This document shows positions 57,418 to 64,000 of a stretch of 64,000 nt of DNA, one piece after another; the stretch's first letter is position 1, and each line of letters starts with the position of its first letter. The stretch spans positions 65,186 through 129,185 of the forward strand of contig JACKHP010000010.1 of NCBI GenBank assembly GCA_020638905.1. Reading direction: 5' to 3'. Source of the DNA: Planctomycetota bacterium (GTDB lineage: Bacteria; Planctomycetota; B15-G4). The notes under the pieces are model-generated. The model was not told the DNA's origin. It worked only from the letters and a program-made list of their open reading frames with translations, and ran no database searches. The position numbers and the translations under genes were made by a program.

Positions 57418-59598
57418 CTACTTGACCTTGACCAGCAGCTTGTAGCGGCCGCCCTCACCGGACGGGTCGCTCAGAGTCAGCGTGTAGGTGCGTCCCGAGA
57501 GCACGGTGATGCCGGACTGGCTGGCCTTCGTCTGCTTGCCGTTGACCTTCTTGTCGGCGCTGCGCTCGAGTTCGCCGGGCGTGTCGTCCAGGTCGAAGTC
57601 GACCGTCGTCCCGCCGACGCCCTTGATCGAGACGCTGATCTTCTGGCCCTCGGCCAGGTCGATCGCGAACGCCTGCTCGTCGATGCTGCCCAGGAAGGCC
57701 GACTCGAAGGAGAGCGTGAGGCCGTCGCTCGCGTCGAAGTCGTAGATCGTGTCGGGCAGCACGCCCGAGATGCCGTGGCGCATGAACGCGCCGAGGGCCT
57801 TGCCGGCGTACTTCTGTCCCTTCTTGCCGCCCTGGTCGAGCAGCTGGTCGACCAGGCTCTCGGCGCAGCCCCAGAAGTAGGCCGTGTAGCAGTCCTCGAC
57901 GTTGTCGGTGTCGACCACGGGGAAGCCGACCTCGGCGGTGCTCATGGGCCAGCCCAGGAGTCCGGTCAGGATCGCGGCGTCGGCCGTCTTGGACTTGACG
58001 GCCTTGCGCACGCTCCACAGCGCGGCGGCGAAGATCTCGCCGGCGCGATGCTCCTCGGGGAAGCCGGTGTAGAAGCCGATCTCGCGCCAGAGGTCGTCGA
58101 CCAGGGTGATCTCGGAGCCGAGGTCGCGGAACGCGTCACCCTCCAGGTCGAGGTCGGCGCCGGCGTGCAGCATGAAGGAGTGGCCGATGAGCTCGTCCTT
58201 GAGTGACGAGCCGGAGGCGTAGTCGGCCAGGCCCTCGTTCACGGCGCGCGGCGGCGTGTCGAGCTCGTCGTCCCCGAACGTGCCGCCGGCCTTGTCGACC
58301 ACCATGTGCGTGTACTCGTGGCACACGATCGTCGGATCGCGCGACAGGTCGTCCATCGGGTCGCCCGAGACCGCGGTGAACTCGCCGAACAGGAAGTACC
58401 CGGGGTCGTAGCCACCCGCGCCGTCGGGGTCGGACGGCGAGTAGAGCGCGTTCACGTAGCCGTCGCCGCCGTTGTCGAAGTTGACGTACGTGAGCACCGA
58501 GTAGTCGCCGTCGAAGTCGCCCAGCACCTTCGAGAACCAGCTCCCCATGCGGTCGAGCCAACAGTAGGTGTTGACGTGGTCGAACAGCTGGTACTCGGAG
58601 ATCTGGTCGGGGAAGCTGCCGAACACCGCGGAGCCGTCGTCGGCGAAGGCGAACTGGCTCTCGGGGTTGTAGATCTGCAGACCGTCCGCGTCGACGACCT
58701 GCGCGTAGCGTCCGGTGAGCGTGCCGGCGAGAGCCAACGAACCGGCGTCGGCCGAAGCGAGGTGCTTCAGGCTGGTGAACGCCTCGCTCTCGGTGGTCGC
58801 CTTCTTGACCGACTTGTACACGTCGCCCTTGCCGCTGGACGTCGGGAAGGTCACGTCGTCGCCGTCGTACTTGAAGATCGCGGTGCTGCCGTGCACGCCG
58901 TCCTCGGACACGCTCAGCAGCGTGCCGTCGCGCGCGTCGATCTCGATCACGAGCGGCAGGTGGTCGTCGCGCACGACCGACACGCGGTGCACGAGCTGCA
59001 GGCCGTCGGCGGTCAGGCGCGCCGTCTCCTCGACGTCGGGACCCGACACGATGCGATCGGGGTCGAGTCCGGCGAGGGCCACGGCGCGCGAGCGGGCGTC
59101 GTCGGCGTCGAGCACGGGACCGGGCGTGTCGCCCAGCGTCGGGTCGATCACGCCGTGCGCCTCGCGCACCACGCCGCGATCGTCGAAGCGCAGGTCGATG
59201 CCGTGGCCTCGCAGCAGGTGCCCGTGGACGCGCTGCACGAACCGCATGCGCTGCGGCGAGAGCCGCGTGCGCGGCAGCGCCTCGAGCTCGACGCCGTCGT
59301 CGAGCCCGAAGAGCCCGCCGTAGCGCTTCAAGAAGTCGCCGGCGCGGGAGGCCGCGTCGGTGCCCGTGGTCGCGAACGCACCCGACATGCGGCGCGCGCC
59401 ACCGTCGGGCCGGACCTCGAAGCGCTGGATCGTGTCGGACCCGCGCAGGTCGACCGCGTCGACGGCGTCGACCGGATCGGCGCCGTCGGCCTGGCCCTGC
59501 GTCCCGGACGGGTCGCCGTCCGCGCGGGGGACGGACTGTCCGGCGGCCTGGCCGGCGACGACCAGGCCCAGGAGCGGCACGAGAAGGATGCGATGCAT
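57418..59598 (-). CDS. Secreted M4/M36-like zinc metallopeptidase
   Basis: 726 residues. Signal peptide (ILLVPLLGLVVAGQAAG), an FTP/PepSY-like propeptide (about 60-240: LRFDDRGVVREAHGVIDP, LVIEIDARDGTLLSVSED), then the catalytic domain with zinc motif HEYTH (VCHEYTHMVVDKAGG) and third ligand in NEGLADYASG. A C-terminal domain of about 110 residues (LTLSFESAFLGSIDEQAF, GRTYTLTLSDPSGEGGRYKL) resembles PPC (bacterial pre-peptidase). Gluzincin of thermolysin/fungalysin type. Predicted extracellular protease. Confidence 0.88.
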   Translation of the reverse strand: MHRILLVPLLGLVVAGQAAGQSVPRADGDPSGTQGQADGADPVDAVDAVDLRGSDTIQRFEVRPDGGARRMSGAFATTGTDAASRAGDFLKRYGGLFGLDDGVELEALPRTRLSPQRMRFVQRVHGHLLRGHGIDLRFDDRGVVREAHGVIDPTLGDTPGPVLDADDARSRAVALAGLDPDRIVSGPDVEETARLTADGLQLVHRVSVVRDDHLPLVIEIDARDGTLLSVSEDGVHGSTAIFKYDGDDVTFPTSSGKGDVYKSVKKATTESEAFTSLKHLASADAGSLALAGTLTGRYAQVVDADGLQIYNPESQFAFADDGSAVFGSFPDQISEYQLFDHVNTYCWLDRMGSWFSKVLGDFDGDYSVLTYVNFDNGGDGYVNALYSPSDPDGAGGYDPGYFLFGEFTAVSGDPMDDLSRDPTIVCHEYTHMVVDKAGGTFGDDELDTPPRAVNEGLADYASGSSLKDELIGHSFMLHAGADLDLEGDAFRDLGSEITLVDDLWREIGFYTGFPEEHRAGEIFAAALWSVRKAVKSKTADAAILTGLLGWPMSTAEVGFPVVDTDNVEDCYTAYFWGCAESLVDQLLDQGGKKGQKYAGKALGAFMRHGISGVLPDTIYDFDASDGLTLSFESAFLGSIDEQAFAIDLAEGQKISVSIKGVGGTTVDFDLDDTPGELERSADKKVNGKQTKASQSGITVLSGRTYTLTLSDPSGEGGRYKLLVKVK

Positions 59599-59780
59599 GA
59601 GGGACGTCTCCTCGGTCGGGCCCCCCTCGCGGAGGGGCCACCGTGTGCTCGTATCGATCCCGTCCAGGGGCGAGTTGAGCGCGAGACGACGGGACCCGGG
59701 GCCGGGCTCGCGCGTTCCGGCCCCGTGGTCGCGTGGCCCTGCGATGGGCCGCAGACCCGGGGCGCGCCGAGCGTCCCGCG

Positions 59781-60887
59781 TCAGCGCCGTCCGGCAGCCT
59801 CCTCGAGGACGGCCAGGGTGCGTCGGGCCAGGACGTCCCAGGTGAACTCGCGGCGCACGCGCTCGGGGCCGCGGCGCGCGAGGTCGGCGCGCAGCGGTTC
59901 GTCGTCGACGAGCCGGCGCAGCTCCTGCGCGAAGGACTCGGCGTCGTGTGGATCGAACGCGACGCCGCAGTCGCCCAGGGTCTCGAGCAGGGCCGCGCGA
60001 TCGCTCGACAGCACGGGCGTCCCGCAGGCCTGGGCCTCGAGCACCGGCAGGCCGAAGCCCTCGTGGAGCGACGCGCAGACGTAGACCCCCGCCCCCGCCA
60101 GCAGGCCCGGCATGTCGACGTCCGACACGTAGCCCGGGAGCACGAGGCGCTCGTCGGAGAGTCCGAGGCGGCGCGCGTCGGCGCGCAGGCGTTCGGCGTC
60201 GTCGCTCTTCGGTCCGCCGAGGACGAGGCGCCACGCGTCGGGCAGGTCGGCGGCGACGAACGCCGCGAGCAGTCCGTGCTGGTTCTTGCGCGGCGAGTAC
60301 GTCCCCACCGAGAGCACGTACGGGCGGTCGGACAGGCCGAAGCGCGCGCGCAACGCGGCGAGCTCGTCGTCGGGCGGTCGCCGGAAGCGCTCGGTGTCGA
60401 CCGCGAGCGGCACGACGCGGATCCTGCCGCGCGGGAGGCCGAGATGCTCCACGAGCGCGTCGGCGCCCTGGGCGCTGTACGCGATCACGAGGTCGGCGCG
60501 GGCCACCGTCTGCCGGATGCGCGCCTGGCGCGTCCGCCGCCAGCGCGCGTCGGACAGCTCGGGGAACTCGAAGACGTTGATGTCGTGCAGCATGACCGTC
60601 TTCGCGAACGGCGCGAACGCCGGCAGCCTCACGCCGATGCCGTGGAACACGTCGACGGGGCGTCCGAGCAGCGCGTGCAGGCCGTCGACGAGCAGGCGCG
60701 GACGCGGCGAGCCGGGCAGCAGGTCGTCGATCAGCGCGCGCTTCGTCCAGCGCTGGGGACGCACGCCGAGCACGTACTCGTGCGTCGGCGCCACGCGCAC
60801 GCAGGCCTTGACGAGCTCGGCGCCGTACGTCGCGATCCCGCCGCGCCGCGGCTTGCAGCACGAGGTCGCGTCGAACACGATCCTCAT
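59781..60887 (-). CDS. GT4-family glycosyltransferase
   Basis: 368 residues. GT-B fold: MRIVFDATSCCKPRRGGIATYG at the start, VDVFHGIGVRLPAF, then VLSVGTYSPRKNQHGLLAAF and the C-terminal donor motif ASLHEGFGLPVLEAQACGTPV with the E-x7-E pair. Sugar donor and acceptor unknown. It lies 88 bp downstream of the DUF1844 gene, on the same strand as kdsB, which may indicate LPS or exopolysaccharide work. Confidence 0.9.
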   Translation of the reverse strand: MRIVFDATSCCKPRRGGIATYGAELVKACVRVAPTHEYVLGVRPQRWTKRALIDDLLPGSPRPRLLVDGLHALLGRPVDVFHGIGVRLPAFAPFAKTVMLHDINVFEFPELSDARWRRTRQARIRQTVARADLVIAYSAQGADALVEHLGLPRGRIRVVPLAVDTERFRRPPDDELAALRARFGLSDRPYVLSVGTYSPRKNQHGLLAAFVAADLPDAWRLVLGGPKSDDAERLRADARRLGLSDERLVLPGYVSDVDMPGLLAGAGVYVCASLHEGFGLPVLEAQACGTPVLSSDRAALLETLGDCGVAFDPHDAESFAQELRRLVDDEPLRADLARRGPERVRREFTWDVLARRTLAVLEEAAGRR

Positions 60888-60975
60888 CGCCGCGGGCGTC
60901 CGTCGGGACGCCGCGAGGGCACGTCCGCGAGACCCGTGTGCGATGCGACGCGGCGATCGGCCGCCGGCGCGCGCG

Positions 60976-61248
60976 TCACGACGTCTTCTGGACGTACGCC
61001 ATGCGCAGGTTCGTGAGCACGCCCGAGAGGTACTGGTCCTCCTCGTCGGTGCGGTTGCCCGCGGTCTTCTCGTCGAGCATGGCGATCGTGTCGATCAGGT
61101 AGCGGGCCACCGGCAGGTTCGCCTCGCGCTTGCGCGTGAGCGGGTTCTCGGTGTCGCCCAGCGCGATGGACACCTGCTGCGCCAGCTCGAACAGGTGCCG
61201 CAGAAGGTCGGGCTTGGGCAGCGTGTCGGGCACCTTCGGCACGCTCAC
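60976..61248 (-). CDS. DUF1844-domain protein
   Basis: 90 residues, the whole of the DUF1844 family: LLRHLFELAQQVSIALGD, NLPVARYLIDTIAMLDEKTAG, QYLSGVLTNLRMAYVQ. GTG start overlapping the pyrG stop (GTGA). Function unknown. Confidence 0.88.
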   Translation of the reverse strand: MSVPKVPDTLPKPDLLRHLFELAQQVSIALGDTENPLTRKREANLPVARYLIDTIAMLDEKTAGNRTDEEDQYLSGVLTNLRMAYVQKTS

Positions 61249-62900
61249 GACGGAGGTCCCTCGCGGCGTGCGTCCGCGGCCACGGGGACCGGCTCGGCCT
61301 GTCCCGCGCGCACCATCGCGGCGCGCACGAAGTCGCGGAACAGCGGGTGGCACGCCGTGGGCTTGCTCTTGAACTCGGGGTGGAACTGCACCGCCAGGAA
61401 CCACGGGTGCTCGGCGAGCTCGACGATCTCGACCAGGTCGTGGTCGGCGCCGAGGCCGGTGAACGACATGCCGGCCTCCTCGAGCTGGGCGCGGTAGCCG
61501 TTGTTGAACTCGTAGCGGTGACGGTGGCGCTCCTCGACCTCGTCGACGCCGTAGGCCAGGCGCGCGCGTCCGTTCACGAGCCGGCAGCGCTGGGCGCCGA
61601 GGCGCATCGTGCCGCCCTTGTCGGTGACGCGCTGCTGCGCGTCGAGCAGGCAGATGACCGGGTGCTCGGTGGACGCGTCGATCTCGGTGCTGTTCGCGTC
61701 CTCGAGGCCGCAGACGTTGCGCGCGTACTCGATCACCGCCATGTGCAGGCCGTAGCACAGCCCCAGGAACGGGACCCCGTGCTCGCGCGCGTAGCGCACC
61801 GCCTCGATCTTGCCCTCGATCCCGCGACCGCCGAAGCCGCCGGGGACGCACACGCCGTGCACGCCGCCGAGCTGGTCGACCACGTTCGTCGCGTCGATCT
61901 CGTCGGACGCCAGGCGCCGCAGCTTGATGCGCACGCGGTTCGCGATGCCCGCGTGGGCCATCGCCTCGTAGATCGACTTGTACGCGTCGGTCAGCTCCAT
62001 GTACTTGCCGACCACGGCGATCTCGATCTCGCGCTGGCTGGTGCGGATCGTCTCGACGATGTCCTCCCACGCGCCCAGGTCGGGCTCGGGCAGGTCGGGC
62101 AGCGCGAGGGCCGCGGCGATGTGCCGGTGGATGCCCTCGTTGCGCAGCATCAGCGGCACCTCGTAGATGGTGCTCTCGACGTCGCGCTCCTCGATCACCA
62201 TCTCGGGGCGCACGTTGCAGAAGAGCGAGATCTTGCGCCGCATCTCGTCGGTCATCGGGTGCTCGGTGCGGCAGACGAGGATGTCGGGCTGGATGCCGAT
62301 CTCGCGCAGCTTTCCCACCGACTGCTGCGTGGGCTTGGTCTTGAGCTCTCCGCTGGCGGCCAGGTGCACGAGCAGCGTGAGGTGGATGTACAGGCAGTCG
62401 TGCTTCGGCTTCTCGATGCCGTACTGCCGGATGGCCTCGAGGAACGGCAGGCTCTCGATGTCGCCCACCGTGCCGCCGATCTCGGTGATGATCACGTCGA
62501 CGTCGTCGGCGACGAGCCCGTCGATGGCCGCCTTGATCTCGTCGGTGATGTGCGGGATGACCTGCACCGTCTGCCCGAGGTAGTCGCCCGCGCGCTCCTT
62601 GGCGATGACCTTGCTGTAGATCTTGCCCGTGGTGAAGTTGCAGTTCTTGCTGAGCGGGGCGTGGGTGAAGCGCTCGTAGTGGCCGAGGTCGAGGTCCATC
62701 TCGGACCCGTCGTCGAGCACGTACACCTCGCCGTGCTGGTACGGGTTCATCGTGCCCGGGTCGACGTTGATGTACGGGTCGAGCTTCTGCATGCGCACGC
62801 GCAGGCCGCAGCTCTCGAGGATGCAGCCGATGCTCGCCGCGGTGAGTCCCTTGCCGAGCGACGAGACGACGCCGCCGGTCACGAAGATGTGCTTGGTCAT
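61245..62900 (-). CDS. pyrG: CTP synthase
   Basis: 551 residues. Makes CTP from UTP, ATP and glutamine. Synthetase domain: FVTGGVVSSLGKGLTAASIG, KLDPYINVDPGTMNPYQHGE, GGTVGDIESLPFLEAIRQ. Glutamine amidotransferase domain: GGFGGRGIEGKIEA, the nucleophile Cys in GLCYGLHMA and the His/Glu in VQFHPEFKSKP. The loop after the Cys is usually CLGMQ; here CYGLH. Overlaps kdsB and DUF1844 by 4 bp each. Confidence 0.98.
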   Translation of the reverse strand: MTKHIFVTGGVVSSLGKGLTAASIGCILESCGLRVRMQKLDPYINVDPGTMNPYQHGEVYVLDDGSEMDLDLGHYERFTHAPLSKNCNFTTGKIYSKVIAKERAGDYLGQTVQVIPHITDEIKAAIDGLVADDVDVIITEIGGTVGDIESLPFLEAIRQYGIEKPKHDCLYIHLTLLVHLAASGELKTKPTQQSVGKLREIGIQPDILVCRTEHPMTDEMRRKISLFCNVRPEMVIEERDVESTIYEVPLMLRNEGIHRHIAAALALPDLPEPDLGAWEDIVETIRTSQREIEIAVVGKYMELTDAYKSIYEAMAHAGIANRVRIKLRRLASDEIDATNVVDQLGGVHGVCVPGGFGGRGIEGKIEAVRYAREHGVPFLGLCYGLHMAVIEYARNVCGLEDANSTEIDASTEHPVICLLDAQQRVTDKGGTMRLGAQRCRLVNGRARLAYGVDEVEERHRHRYEFNNGYRAQLEEAGMSFTGLGADHDLVEIVELAEHPWFLAVQFHPEFKSKPTACHPLFRDFVRAAMVRAGQAEPVPVAADARREGPPS

Positions 62901-63682
62901 GGTGAGGACCTCGCCTGGCGCGCCACGAAGCGAGCGTAGTCGGCGGGGGTGTCGATTCCCAGGGCGTGATTCGTGGTCAGGACGACGCCGATCGTGAGCC
63001 CCATCTCGAGGGCCCGCAGCTGCTCGAGGCGCTCGCGGCGCTCGAGCGCGCTGGGGGGCGCAGCGGCCAGGCGCAGCAGCGCCTCGCGCCGGTACGCGTA
63101 GACGCCGACGTGCAGGTACGTCCCGCGCGGGTCGGTGCCGTGGGGGATGGGCGAGCGCGAGAAGTACATGGCGCGTCGGGCGGCGTCGAAGACCACCTTG
63201 ACCGCGTGCGGATCGGCCAGCACGTCGGCCTCGTCGTCGCCCAGCGGACGCGCGAGCGTCGCCATGTCGTCGCCGGACGTCGCGAGCCGCTCGACGAGCC
63301 GGTCGAGGTCGTCGGGGTCGATCTCGGGCTCGTCGCCCTGGACGTTCAGCACGAACGCCGCCTCGGGCAGCGTCGCCACCACCTCGGCCACGCGGTCGGT
63401 GCCCGACGGATGGTCGGCGCGCGTCAGCACGGCCTGCGCGCCGAACTCCCGCGCCACGGCCAGGATGCGTTCGTCGTCGGTGGCGATCACGACCGGGTCG
63501 AGGCGCCGCGCGCGCTCGACCTGCTCCCAGACGTGCCGGATGAGGGGCTTGCCGGTCTCGGCCAGCAGCGGCTTGCCGGGCAGGCGCGTGCTGGCCCAGC
63601 GCGCCGGGACGACCGCCACCGCGCGCGCCGTGTCGGGGGTGTCCGCGCGGCGCTGGCCGGGCTGGGCCATGCCTCCGCTCAC
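62897..63682 (-). CDS. kdsB: CMP-KDO synthetase
   Basis: 261 residues from GTG 63682. Activates KDO for lipopolysaccharide with CTP. Motifs VPARWASTRLPGKPLL, LNVQGDEPEIDPDD, YLHVGVYAYRREALL and LEQLRALEMG are diagnostic. CTP, made by the next gene pyrG, is its substrate, so the pairing is functional. The GTG overlaps the previous stop; ATG 63670 is a later alternative. Indicates an LPS-type outer membrane. Confidence 0.95.
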   Translation of the reverse strand: MSGGMAQPGQRRADTPDTARAVAVVPARWASTRLPGKPLLAETGKPLIRHVWEQVERARRLDPVVIATDDERILAVAREFGAQAVLTRADHPSGTDRVAEVVATLPEAAFVLNVQGDEPEIDPDDLDRLVERLATSGDDMATLARPLGDDEADVLADPHAVKVVFDAARRAMYFSRSPIPHGTDPRGTYLHVGVYAYRREALLRLAAAPPSALERRERLEQLRALEMGLTIGVVLTTNHALGIDTPADYARFVARQARSSP

Positions 63683-64000
63683 GGACGCGATCCCGGCACG
63701 TGCTGGTCCTCGAGCAGCTTGCCGCCCTTCTCGTTCGCGACCGCCTGCAGCGCGCCCACGTGCTGGTAGTACTCGTTCATCACGAGCTCGAGCCGCGCGA
63801 AGGCACGCGCCGCGTCGGCGTCGGCCGCCGGATCGGGACGCTCCATGAAGGTGATCTCGTCGTCGCGCTGGACGAGCAGTCGCGCCGTGCGCGTGGCGGG
63901 CGGCAGCGCGCTCACGTGCTCGCCGTACTCGGCCAGCCCGGCGCGATCGAGGGAGGCCAGCAGCTCGCCGATCAGCCGGTCGGGTGCCAGCTTGAGGCTC
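63679..64000 (-). CDS. C-terminal end of unidentified protein, cut by window edge
   Basis: At least 106 residues; the frame runs off the window at base 63999, so the GTG at 63915 is probably internal. Helical, acidic (LKLAPDRLIGELLASLDRAG, FARLELVMNEYYQHVGALQ). No family recognised from this part. It overlaps kdsB by 4 bp, so it belongs to the kdsB-pyrG operon. Confidence 0.6.
   Translation of the reverse strand, partial: SLKLAPDRLIGELLASLDRAGLAEYGEHVSALPPATRTARLLVQRDDEITFMERPDPAADADAARAFARLELVMNEYYQHVGALQAVANEKGGKLLEDQHVPGSRP

Noticed and set aside
56992..58206. Plus-strand open frame through the intergenic region and the peptidase
   Set aside because: No domain; the first part has random composition and the rest is antisense to the peptidase.
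57418..60861. Continuous minus-strand frame joining the metallopeptidase to the region upstream, suggesting a 1147-residue fusion
   Set aside because: The upstream part is an Arg-rich translation of the glycosyltransferase in another frame; the peptidase has its own ATG with a signal peptide at 59598.

Overview
The window is GC-rich DNA (well over 60% G+C by eye) with tightly packed genes and no sign of mobile elements, CRISPR arrays or rRNA. It looks like a chromosome segment from a planctomycete. The pointers are YdjY-domain, DUF1573 and DUF1844 proteins, large secreted FG-GAP/VCBS, Kelch and HAF-repeat proteins, a di-heme peroxidase carrying planctomycete-type leucine-rich repeats, and an mcsA-mcsB-clpC cluster in an organism that also has kdsB (KDO, hence an LPS-type outer membrane). 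The exact lineage (perhaps the Saltatorellus/Engelhardtia/Rohdeia clade) is inference from gene content only.

Layout. 1-3055: sensor kinase (cut by the window edge) and two response regulators. 3120-7027: DUF1573 protein, YtkA-like lipoprotein and di-heme peroxidase in one operon. 7049-11880: carB, nnrD and a DUF151 nuclease-family gene. 11902-20773: two tRNA-Ser genes, a PEGA lipoprotein, murD, the protein-arginine-kinase/Clp module mcsA-mcsB-clpC, a YdjY protein and an S41 peptidase homologue. 20947-26963: three large secreted repeat proteins (FG-GAP, VCBS, Kelch). 26989-32554: metG, small membrane proteins, glutaryl-CoA dehydrogenase and a VOC protein. 32581-36850: PNPOx/GAF proteins and a hemerythrin/cytochrome c operon. 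37103-44737: accessory single-domain enzymes (GNAT, methyltransferase, SnoaL, MBL-fold, VOC, SpoIIAA-like) and an uncharacterised HTH-like protein. 44934-49770: HAF-repeat and FG-GAP secreted proteins, a spermidine synthase-like protein and a YdbC-like protein. 49844-52600: small envelope proteins and a SnoaL-tetR operon with visible operators. 52755-56961: a giant MscS-type channel and a padR gene. 56962-57417: the largest intergenic region, with a palindrome and two DnaA-box-like sites. 57418-64000: secreted metallopeptidase, glycosyltransferase, DUF1844 gene, pyrG, kdsB and the end of an unidentified gene.

Four observations stand out. First, a recurrent domain of about 110 residues is attached to four otherwise unrelated secreted repeat proteins. 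Second, a TANNNT -10-like element sits just upstream of many genes, sometimes so close to the start codon that the mRNA should be leaderless. Third, two tandem imperfect palindromes lie inside the promoter of a SnoaL-tetR operon. Fourth, a peroxidase is fused to eight leucine-rich repeats. No single obviously new multi-gene defence or metabolic system is visible.
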